Part shown: piece by piece, positions 44,781-53,434 of the stretch
How the letters are laid out: each line of letters begins with the position of its first letter
Numbering within the stretch: the first letter of the stretch is position 1
Assembly (NCBI RefSeq): GCF_040151475.1
Contig: NZ_JBDKWG010000108.1
Coordinates: 1 to 64,000, forward strand
Origin: CAXBNB01 sp040151475
GTDB taxonomy: Bacteria > Bacteroidota > Bacteroidia > Cytophagales > Cyclobacteriaceae
DNA: 64,000 nucleotides
Direction: 5' to 3'
Position numbers and translations under genes: made by a program
The notes under the pieces: generated by a model
Databases searched by the model: none
The model's input: the letters and a program-made list of their open reading frames with translations, nothing else
Told to the model about the DNA's origin: nothing

Positions 44781-47700
44781 CTTTTTAAGTATAAAAATCC
44801 TGTCTCTTTGCTTGATCCATTGCCTTTGTCTATGGTATAATAATAATTATCGGTATCCAATTCTTTGTTACTCCCGATATTGGAAATACCAGTAAAGATG
44901 TTTCCGGTGTTGTCATAACCATCCAGTTCGAATACTTTATCTCCCCATCGATTATAGATAGTTACTTTGTTGTTGGGATAAAATGTAATGTTGTCAATTT
45001 TGAAAAAATCATGTACACTGTCGCCATTGGGAGTCAGTGCATTATATACATTTAGAAGAGGCAATGCCCCTTCGAGTACTTCCCCGGATACCTTAAAAGT
45101 AAAATCATTAATTGAAGTAGATACCGATATATTTCCGCTGTAATTTCCCGGATTTTCAGCAATAAAGACAATCTTAAATTGGACAAAGTCCTCAGGTGCT
45201 ACTGAAGTAGGTATGTCTTGTAATTCAAAGACCGGATTGTCTGAATCTATACTGTTTATTTCCAGGGTATTGGAAACACTTAGGTTTTCTATAGTAAATG
45301 ATTTTTCAATATTTTCACCTAAATTGGTATTGCCAAGGTTTATTTCCTGATTTGAAAAGAGTATGCTGTTATTGCCATCAATGACATTCATTCCTTCTAT
45401 TAGTCCTGTTATCGGATAGGTGAATACTCCTTCATCCGAATCATTATTTATAATTGTGACTGTAGTATTGAATCTTCCTGTATTTGCCCCTGAAAGTGTG
45501 ATAGTGAATACTCCATGTGTTCCGGCAGCTACTGATGATAATGTATTGCTAACGTTAAAATCAGTTCCGCTAACACTAATATTACTGATGTTTAAGGTGC
45601 TTGTTCCGGTATTTTCTATCGTAAAATTTTGAGGAATGTCATTGCCCATAATAGCACTGCCAAAGTCAACAGGAACTGTTTGGGCATTAGTGATTGATGT
45701 TCCTGTATTGTCAATGCCGACAAAAAGCCCGATCTCAGGTGATGTGGGTTGTGATATTGTTCCTGTGATTTCAAAGTCAAATAAAGCTTCATCAGGATCA
45801 TCGCTTATAACGGAAATGGTTGTATTGAAAGTCCCTGCATTATCCCCTGAAAGGATTACCATAAATGTTTCCGTTTCACCAACAGCAATAGAGTTAATGC
45901 TATTGGTGACACTATAATCGTTGCTGCTGGAAGTGATGCTATTTATATTGAGGGTGCTTGTACCACTGTTTTTTATGGCAAAGGTCTGCGCAATGTTATT
46001 TCCTACTACTGAACTGCCATAGTCGATTACTTCCGTTTGACCATTGGTAATACTAGTTCCTGAGCTACCGGTACCAAGGAATACATTAATCTCCGGAGCA
46101 GTAATAGTTCCTGTTATCGGAAAGGAGAACGGATTTTCGTCTGCATCATCGTTGACAATAGTAATGGTTGAGTTAAATATTCCTGTATTATTACCGGATA
46201 ATGTTATGGTGAAAATTTCTGTAGCACCAACCATAATGGATGTGATTGCACTGGTGATAGTAAAACCCGTTCCTGAAACAGAAATGCTAGATATATTCAA
46301 AATACTAGTTCCAGTATTTTCAATGGCAAAAGTTTGGATGATATCGTTTGTTTGGACAGCAGTACCAAAGTCTATATTGTTTATTTGAGCATCTACTATT
46401 GCGATATCGGTATTATCAGTTCCAATAAAAAGATTAATTTCTGGTTCTGCACCAGCTAAAACAGTAAATTCTGAAGTGTTGCCATTGGTATCAGTGGCAG
46501 TAGCAGTAAAAGTTTCGGCAAGAATGAAGCTTCCTGAAACAGACCATGTTCCGGAACTAACCACACCTTGGCCTAAAAATATTTCCCCTTGTGGGTTTGC
46601 TGATGTGTTGTCTTTAAACAGTTCAATAATGTCTCCATTGTTTCCTTTTCCTGATATTGTAGTAGAAGAAACGCTGGATATAACAGGAGGTGAGATGCCA
46701 TTTTGAGCACCATTTGTAATGAGTATTCCTTTGTTTTCGTTGTGGTAGATGGAGTTTTGTGAGAGCGTGTTATTATCAATTCCGGTTTCAAAAACTTCAC
46801 CTATTTCTATTCCATTGTTTACATTGTAGGCAATTACATTGTTGGAAATTAAATTTCCATTTGCCTGACTTTCAATGAGGATGCCATTCCTGTTGTTTCC
46901 TAAATCAGACACTCCATCCGGTTGCACTCCGATATAGTTGAAATCTAAGGTGTTATCGGTAGTTGAGGCATTTTCAATTAAAATGCCATCCAGAGTATTT
47001 CCTGAAATTATATTAGCTCCAGTTGCAGTGCCGTTCCCGATATTGGTTCCTGAACCTGCACTTAACCGGATGCCTTGATTGTCATTGGGAATTGCTGCTG
47101 TGCCAGATGTATTAGTTCCGATGTAGTTTCCCAGAATATCATTTCCTCCGGCACTAACTCCAATTCCCCATCCATTTCCGGAAATAATATTTCTGTTCCC
47201 TGTAGATGAACCACCGATTTGGCTTCCGGTTCCTCCTCCCAACTGTACACCTGCGAGTTGGTTGCCCCGATCGGCAGTCCCGTTGATGTCAGTTCCTATG
47301 AAATTCCCAAATACATACGTTGGCCCATTATTTATGTGGATTCCCCGGGTGTTGGCAGAAATGATATTACGACCGCCGGCAGAGCCATTTCCAATATGAG
47401 TGCTTTCCGATGTGCCATCTATCAAAATACCAAAGTTATTTGCTAGTTCAGTGGATCCGTCGCTCCCAAGACCGATATAATTTCCCAACACCATTGTGCC
47501 GTCAGAGTCATCTATAGAAATTCCATGTCCGGAATTACCGGAAATAATATTTTTCCCACTCATTGTTCCGTCCCCAATTTGAGTGTTATCGCTGGAATTT
47601 ATAATTTCAATACCTGTTCCGTTTCCACGGCCTAATAATCCTGAAATATCAACACCCACCAAATTATTTACAATGGTGGTATTAGGTGATCCGTTTACCC

Positions 47701-50700
47701 TAATACCTTCATTTGAGTTGGATGAAATAACGTTTGGCAATTCACCTGCAACTCCAACTTTGGTGTCATTACTTGAAAAAATGTCAATTCCTCTTCCAAT
47801 ATTGCCAATGGCTGTATTTCCATTTAAAGCGATACCGATAGAGTTGCCAGAAATAGTGGTGTTGCCGGAACCATTTCTTATATAAATACCGAATGTGTTG
47901 TTTCCGATCACATTTCTGCCAGTAGCAGTTCCATCTCCAATAAAGTTTCCTGTAGCACCATTGTCAATAATCACTCCGGCATAGTTGCTCGTACCGACAC
48001 CAGTTGCTGATGAGTTGGTTCCCAGGTAATTGCCTATGATTAGATTTCCGGTAGCTGAACTCCCGTCAATGGCTATCGCCCCTTGCACAGTTCCTGAAAA
48101 GCCTTGTATGTGCAGGTATTTAATTTGACAGTTGCTTGCGTTAATGGTCAAACCACTATAGCCGGTGGTACTGGCTTGAATTGTGACATCAGGGTCATTG
48201 TTATTGTCAATGTCTCCGTTGATGATGGTGCCATTGCCGTTTCCAGATGTTATGGAAACAGTACTTTCCATAATAATAGTAGAACCGTTGAGTGAGGGTT
48301 GGAATGTAATGGTATTTGATCCGGTATCATTATTGGCATTGTCAATGGTCCAACGCAATGAGCCTGTTCCGTCGTTTAAAGTATTGGTGACAATGAATGG
48401 GTTTTGTCCGGTAAATTCGGAAGTGCCATCTGTGCTGTTGGTTGCAGTAGCCGTAATAAGATCACCTTCAGTTACTAATAAACCAGTTACGCTCCAAAGA
48501 CCTCCTGATACAGTACTTGTGCCTAAATATTCCTGTCCTTGCCCAATGGCTGTACAATCTGAATTGTCTCTATAGACATGAATTTCGTCACCATCAATGC
48601 CTGTTCCTCCAACAGTGGTAGATGTGACCTCAAGGATTGCAGGTGGTTGGATGTTATTGTTGCCTATACTATTAAGGAAAATTCCAGAACCATTGCAGTA
48701 AATGGAATTGCCAATAATAATGTTGCCATTTGCACCAGAATTGGCTAGTCGAATAGCTTCGTTAGTATTGTTGGCTATTGTATTTCCCTCTCCTGTTGTT
48801 ATGCCTCCTATCGTATTGTTATCTATTGTTCCTAAATTTAAAAACTCAATTCCGATACCATTGCCCAGTGCAGAAGTTCCATTTGAAGCAACACCAATAA
48901 AATTTCCCTGAATGACACAATTGTTGCTTACATTAAGATGAATGGCATAATCTGTATTACCAGAAATAAGGTTGTCTATAATTTTGCTATTGCTACTGTT
49001 GCCAACCGTAATGCCCTTACCATTAGGTATTGCCGACATTCCTGAAGGATCAGTACCTATATAATTACCAATGATTTGAGTGCCGCCAGCAACGTTCAAT
49101 GCGATAGCACTACCTGTATTTCCAGAAATAATATTGCGCTCTGCTGCATTGGATCCGCCAATGATGTGAGCCCCGGAATTGTTTGGAAAATCTATTCCGG
49201 TTATGTTACCAATTCCGATAGTTCCGTTTTCATCCGTACCTATATAATTTCCTTGTATGGTATGGCCATCTGCTAATTGACTTCTGATGCCTCTGGTACA
49301 ATTAACAATTGTGTTTCCTTTTCCCGGAGAACCAATGATGCTGGGTGTTGTACCAAGATGAATTATTTCTATACCCTGGGTAAACCCTGTTATATAAAAG
49401 CCATAAATTTCACTGCCTTCTGCAGTAAACTTGAACCCATTGGTTAATGAGCTGCTTCCATTCAGTACAATTCTGAAATTTCCCGAACCGGGTTGTGTAG
49501 TTGCATCTAATATTACTTGTTTAGAAATATCAGGAAGGTCTGTTGTAAGATTGATAGTCCAGGTTTCATCTCCTGAACCGATGTTGTATCCAGAATCTGT
49601 ATTTGGTATATTGAATGAAATGGTTTGTTCACTATTGGCATTAGCGTTGGTTATAGCCCAGCGCAACGAGCCAATGCCTGAATCGTTGGTGTTGGTTACA
49701 ATGTAAGGGTCGATAACTTCTCCTGAGATTTGAAAAGTGAAAGGGTTTTCATCTGCATCGTCGTTTGATATGGTAACTGTCCGGTTGTTGAATGTACCAA
49801 TGTTGCTGGCATCTAATCGTACAATAAAAGTGGTAGCAGTCAGAGGGTTGACTGTAGCAGATGGCTGTGTCTGGATACTAAATCCGCTGTTTGAGACAGT
49901 TAAAGGGAGTGCAATATCCAGATTTTCCAGCCCGGTATTTTCAATAGTAAATGTAATATCAACTGGAATTCTTTCAGGGGTAGTTCCAAAATCGACTACT
50001 CCGGTCTGTGCATCAGTTATGACAATACCTGAATTGTCTGTGCCTTGATATATATTGATTTCGGGTTCGGCCAGGAAAAATTCAGAGCTGTTACCTGACA
50101 CATCTGTTACCATAGCTGTTACTCTGTCTCCAACTGATAAAGTTTGACCACTTAGTGTCCATGGACTGGAAGAAAAGGTAACCGTGCCCAGATATTCGTT
50201 TCCTTGTGCCACATTACATGATGAGTTGTCACGATATACATCTATTAAATCACCAGTGGTACATGATACACATGTTCCGGTTACGGAGGCTGTTCCAGCA
50301 CCTGTTGTGTAGCCTGTGATTTCAGGTGCAATAATGGAATTATTGGCATTGTCAAATAGCTGGATTCCTTTAGTAATGTTGCAATTAATGGTGTTTCCTC
50401 TAATTATATTTTGATTTGCTACACCTCCCGACGACAAATTGGGATTAGCCGTAATACCCCACCTGCTCCCGGCAATTACATTTTTTTCTCCTGCACCAAA
50501 GCCTCCAATGGTCGTATTAGTCACAATAGGGTTAGTGGAAAAGCCATTTAGCCAAATTCCATAATCTGTAGGATCATCTGGGGCATATTCTAAAATGTCT
50601 CCATTTACGTTTACTCCAATTTTATTTCCTTGAATAATGTTATCTGTACCATTGAAAATAACAATATTTGCCTGATTATTTCCAGCAATCACATTGCCTT

Positions 50701-53212
50701 CTCCGGCTACACTTCCACCGATAACATTACTACTCGCAGAATTTCCCACATTAAAACCAAGCTCAATTCCCCTTATTTCATTTGGGATGGTCAAAACACC
50801 AGTAATGTCTGTACCTATGTAGTTTCCCTGAATGAAATTACCATTCGAGTTTATTATTCTAATTCCATCACTGGTATTACCGGAAAGCAGATTTCCTTCA
50901 CCTAATCCACTTCCGCCTACCTGATTTCCAGTACCACTACTTATGTAGATTCCATAATCATTAGGGCTAGCCAGGGTACCTGAATTGTTTGTGCCTATTT
51001 TATTTCCCTGAATAATAATGTTGTCAGCACGATTCCAAATTCCAAAGTTGTTATCTCGTATAACATTTCCACGAGATGAAGAACCGATTATGCCTCCATT
51101 GATTCCTGTATTAATTTGAATGCCGGAATCACTTGAGCCGTAAAATCCAGAAATTTGGAATCCATATATTTCACAATTATTGGCATTAATTGTAAATCCG
51201 GAAGTACCAGAACCTGCCTTAGCCAGGTTAATCATATTGGTAGATGTCCATCCTGTTTGGGTAGTGGCATCAATAATTGTTGTTGAGGTAAGTGTAGGAA
51301 GGTTTGAGGATGGAGTTATAGTCCATGGACCAATTTCCGGCAGGTCGAAGTGAATAGTTTTACCTGAGCTTGCATTGGCGTTGGTCATTGCCCATCGGAG
51401 CGATCCGATACCTGAGTCGTTGGTGTTAGTGACCAGATACAAGTCTAGTGCTTTTGGTTCCCCTGCAGTATAATTACCGTTTAGTTCTGAAACTGCATTA
51501 TGGGTGAAGGTGGCAATATTGCTTCCGTCCGCTATATCATCTGTTGTTCCAATTGACCATGTAGTGTCATAGTACCCGGGGATATAAATCGCTTCGTTAC
51601 CCACAATCTCAGTATCATCATACGTCATTTCAATTGTTGCTCCTGAAATAGTCAGATTATTTGAATTGACTGTCCAGTATTTGGCCAATGATTGACCTGT
51701 ATAGATTACGTTTGGTTCTTCACTTGCCGTAACTGAAGCTTCTATGTAGGGCGACACACCGGAAGTGAAGGTCGCTGATACAGTAACAGGTGTATATACC
51801 GAGCCAGTCCCGATAGGGTAAGTGTCCGGATCTCCTGAGCTGGGATTGTTGGTTCGTACCATTCCACCATTTGCTATGGCAATCATACGGGTTGTACCAA
51901 GAGAGGTGGAAGTAGAAAAATTGGAATCTCCTCGTTTTTCCAGCCTTCCTCCATCAATTGTTATAATTTCGTCGATTTGAATATCTCCATTTGATATGTT
52001 CACCACAGTATTGTCTATTATCAGTGGTGCGTTGACAGTTAGCCCCTGACTGGAAATTTCCATATCAGATTGAATGGTCGTTTGATTGTCAATGGTAAGC
52101 TTACCAACTTCAAATGTTGAAAATCCAGTCAGGTTTATGGTTTGCGGTGAACCTCCGTTCATTATCAGGTAGTCAAGTGGGGAAGTAATACCGGATGTGC
52201 CTGACCCGGTTAAATTGCCTGCCAAAGTGAGCGATGGAGTTGTTCCTGTTACATTTAAATTAATGTCATTTAAAACAAGATTGCCCTGAACGATATAACT
52301 ACCGTCGAAGTTTTTTTGGGTATTGGCTGTACTTATAGAGCCAATTGTTAAGTTGTGATATGTGATATTGAGAATGTCCTGAATGCCATTTCTAAAATAC
52401 TCCACGGTGTTTCCAGTAGCATTGGCAATAATATTTCCCTCTACAGTTGTGGCCCAAAATTTTACATGAGCATTGGCATCATTAATCAATGTACCATCAA
52501 CTGTGAGTGAATTTCCTTCTATACTTAGAGAGCCGGTAGATATTTTATTTGTGAGGGTAAATCCCGAATTGATATCTACGCTGCTTCCGGTACCCAATGT
52601 CACTTCATTGGGACTGTCATCAAAGTTGACGTTTGCATTGAAAGTGATGGATCCGGACATATTCACATTCGCTGTTGCTACTACGCTTTGAGTATTAGTG
52701 GAAAATTCATGAATGGTATTTATGCCAGTGCTAAAATTGCCGGAATTGGCAATGCCCCCTCTGTATTCATGTGTCCCAAAAGTGGATGTAAATGAACCCC
52801 CGGAACGAATAATTAATTGTTTCTCAAATACATTTATACCAGTAGGGCCGGAATCTCTGAAAGTACCCGAAACATCCGGGATACCATTGATGATAATATC
52901 GTTATCATACGGATCAAAAGCACCAGTCGATTCGATTGTTAAATTATTGATACTTATGTTACCATCAGGGGATGTTATTGAATGACCGGATTGGATAACA
53001 AAATCAACAGTGCCCGGAGTAAAGATACTGGTTGCCCCGGGTGGAGGAGAGCCGGATCCATTACTTTGGGTATTCCATATTGTGGCATTGTCAAATGCAC
53101 CGCTTCCTTGTGAATAATATGTTTGGGCTATTGCTAGATTTGAGAAAAAGAGTCCTGTGGCTATAGAAATGAGCACATTTCTTGTTTTTGTCCATAGAAT
53201 TCTTTTCGTCAT
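44777..53212 (-). CDS. Giant T9SS adhesin with beta-helix and choice-of-anchor D repeats
   Basis: The 2811-residue secreted protein starts with a signal peptide (ending NLAIAQ); the ATG at 53212 is preferred, with another at 53224. Residues about 30-590 are Asn/Ser/Gly-rich strands. Three right-handed beta-helix blocks each open with a TNTNDSGIGSLRW-type segment (near 600, 1175 and 1620), then many 40-50 residue turns with GNYIGTDxxG, GNVIxGN and ISGN. Choice-of-anchor D-like repeats with xNxDxDExxFxFxITG follow at about 1060-1170 and four more at 2255-2700. The last 80 residues are a type B sorting domain (NALTPNGDSVHDFFKI, VTIYNRWGDKVFE, YYYTIDKGNGS). The mature protein is exported by T9SS. 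Confidence 0.93.
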   Translation of the reverse strand: MTKRILWTKTRNVLISIATGLFFSNLAIAQTYYSQGSGAFDNATIWNTQSNGSGSPPPGATSIFTPGTVDFVIQSGHSITSPDGNISINNLTIESTGAFDPYDNDIIINGIPDVSGTFRDSGPTGINVFEKQLIIRSGGSFTSTFGTHEYRGGIANSGNFSTGINTIHEFSTNTQSVVATANVNMSGSITFNANVNFDDSPNEVTLGTGSSVDINSGFTLTNKISTGSLSIEGNSLTVDGTLINDANAHVKFWATTVEGNIIANATGNTVEYFRNGIQDILNITYHNLTIGSISTANTQKNFDGSYIVQGNLVLNDINLNVTGTTPSLTLAGNLTGSGTSGITSPLDYLIMNGGSPQTINLTGFSTFEVGKLTIDNQTTIQSDMEISSQGLTVNAPLIIDNTVVNISNGDIQIDEIITIDGGRLEKRGDSNFSTSTSLGTTRMIAIANGGMVRTNNPSSGDPDTYPIGTGSVYTPVTVSATFTSGVSPYIEASVTASEEPNVIYTGQSLAKYWTVNSNNLTISGATIEMTYDDTEIVGNEAIYIPGYYDTTWSIGTTDDIADGSNIATFTHNAVSELNGNYTAGEPKALDLYLVTNTNDSGIGSLRWAMTNANASSGKTIHFDLPEIGPWTITPSSNLPTLTSTTIIDATTQTGWTSTNMINLAKAGSGTSGFTINANNCEIYGFQISGFYGSSDSGIQINTGINGGIIGSSSRGNVIRDNNFGIWNRADNIIIQGNKIGTNNSGTLASPNDYGIYISSGTGNQVGGSGLGEGNLLSGNTSDGIRIINSNGNFIQGNYIGTDITGVLTIPNEIRGIELGFNVGNSASSNVIGGSVAGEGNVIAGNNQANIVIFNGTDNIIQGNKIGVNVNGDILEYAPDDPTDYGIWLNGFSTNPIVTNTTIGGFGAGEKNVIAGSRWGITANPNLSSGGVANQNIIRGNTINCNITKGIQLFDNANNSIIAPEITGYTTGAGTASVTGTCVSCTTGDLIDVYRDNSSCNVAQGNEYLGTVTFSSSPWTLSGQTLSVGDRVTAMVTDVSGNSSEFFLAEPEINIYQGTDNSGIVITDAQTGVVDFGTTPERIPVDITFTIENTGLENLDIALPLTVSNSGFSIQTQPSATVNPLTATTFIVRLDASNIGTFNNRTVTISNDDADENPFTFQISGEVIDPYIVTNTNDSGIGSLRWAITNANANSEQTISFNIPNTDSGYNIGSGDETWTINLTTDLPDISKQVILDATTQPGSGNFRIVLNGSSSLTNGFKFTAEGSEIYGFYITGFTQGIEIIHLGTTPSIIGSPGKGNTIVNCTRGIRSQLADGHTIQGNYIGTDENGTIGIGNITGIDFPNNSGAHIIGGSNAAERNIISGNTGSAIALNVAGGTQIIGNYIGTDPSGMSAIPNGKGITVGNSSNSKIIDNLISGNTDYAIHLNVSNNCVIQGNFIGVASNGTSALGNGIGIEFLNLGTIDNNTIGGITTGEGNTIANNTNEAIRLANSGANGNIIIGNSIYCNGSGIFLNSIGNNNIQPPAILEVTSTTVGGTGIDGDEIHVYRDNSDCTAIGQGQEYLGTSTVSGGLWSVTGLLVTEGDLITATATNSTDGTSEFTGQNPFIVTNTLNDGTGSLRWTIDNANNDTGSNTITFQPSLNGSTIIMESTVSITSGNGNGTIINGDIDNNNDPDVTIQASTTGYSGLTINASNCQIKYLHIQGFSGTVQGAIAIDGSSATGNLIIGNYLGTNSSATGVGTSNYAGVIIDNGATGNFIGDGTATGRNVIGNNTFGIYIRNGSGNTTISGNSIGIALNGNTAIGNIGRGIDIFSSNDTKVGVAGELPNVISSNSNEGIRVNGSPNTTIVNNLVGVDISGLLGRGNGTGIEIINSSDNTQIGDGTMSGKNIISGNSGHGISIDDSDGTMVLGNYIGLGSDGSTELANNFGILIDGTSESTHIGNGSAGGRNIISANTRGIHINNGPTYVFGNFIGTDINGTADRGNQLAGVQLGGGTGSQIGGSSTGNRNIISGNGWGIGVSAGGNDILGNYIGTNTSGTAAIPNDNQGIRLSAGSGTNIGNGTATGANIISGNTLDGILIENASTTDNTLDFNYIGVQPDGVSDLGNNRNGILIESQANGNLISNNVIAYNVNNGIEIGEVFETGIDNNTLSQNSIYHNENKGILITNGAQNGISPPVISSVSSTTISGKGNNGDIIELFKDNTSANPQGEIFLGQGVVSSGTWSVSGSFILAETFTATATDTNGNTSEFTVLAGAEPEINLFIGTDNTDIAIVDAQINNIDFGTAVQTNDIIQTFAIENTGTSILNISSISVSGTGFTITSAITSIMVGATEIFTITLSGNNTGIFNSTITIVNDDADENPFSFPITGTITAPEINVFLGTGSSGTSITNGQTEVIDYGSSVVGNNIAQTFAIKNSGTSTLNINSITSSSNDYSVTNSINSIAVGETETFMVILSGDNAGTFNTTISVISDDPDEALFDFEITGTISQPTSPEIGLFVGIDNTGTSITNAQTVPVDFGSAIMGNDIPQNFTIENTGTSTLNISNISVSGTDFNVSNTLSSVAAGTHGVFTITLSGANTGRFNTTVTIINNDSDEGVFTYPITGLIEGMNVIDGNNSILFSNQEINLGNTNLGENIEKSFTIENLSVSNTLEINSIDSDNPVFELQDIPTSVAPEDFVQFKIVFIAENPGNYSGNISVSTSINDFTFKVSGEVLEGALPLLNVYNALTPNGDSVHDFFKIDNITFYPNNKVTIYNRWGDKVFELDGYDNTGNIFTGISNIGSNKELDTDNYYYTIDKGNGSSKETGFLYLKR

Positions 53213-53268
53213 TATGAGATGCATTTGTGGGGAGAAAAAATGGCGTAAAACTTTCTTTCCACTTAATC

Positions 53269-53299
53269 CAAAACTAATTCTGTTTTTTTGTTTAGCAAA
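53269..53299 (-). promoter_or_regulatory. Promoter of the adhesin-SprF operon
   Basis: On the minus strand TTTG (53299-53296), exactly 19 nt, then TAGTTTTG (53276-53269): a complete Bacteroidota promoter. The leader to the ATG at 53212 is about 50 nt. Confidence 0.7.
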
Positions 53300-53434
53300 G
53301 AATGAACAATCTCTTTTCCATTGCTTTTTGAGCTATTTTAGCTTTGGGTCACTTTATTAAGAATCATCATTAAGTTCGTTTTATCATTACAATTACATTA
53401 TTTTTCTACAAAATTTCAGATATAATATTTCATT

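Noticed and set aside
46700..51500. Short recurring GNxIGT-type DNA units that at first glance resemble a tandem or CRISPR-like array
   Set aside because: They are in frame, variable and encode beta-helix turns of one protein; there are no identical spaced repeats.
45000..53000. Many open frames of 60-130 codons on the plus strand opposite the adhesin gene
   Set aside because: They follow the codon bias and repeats of the adhesin on the other strand and have no start context or family match.
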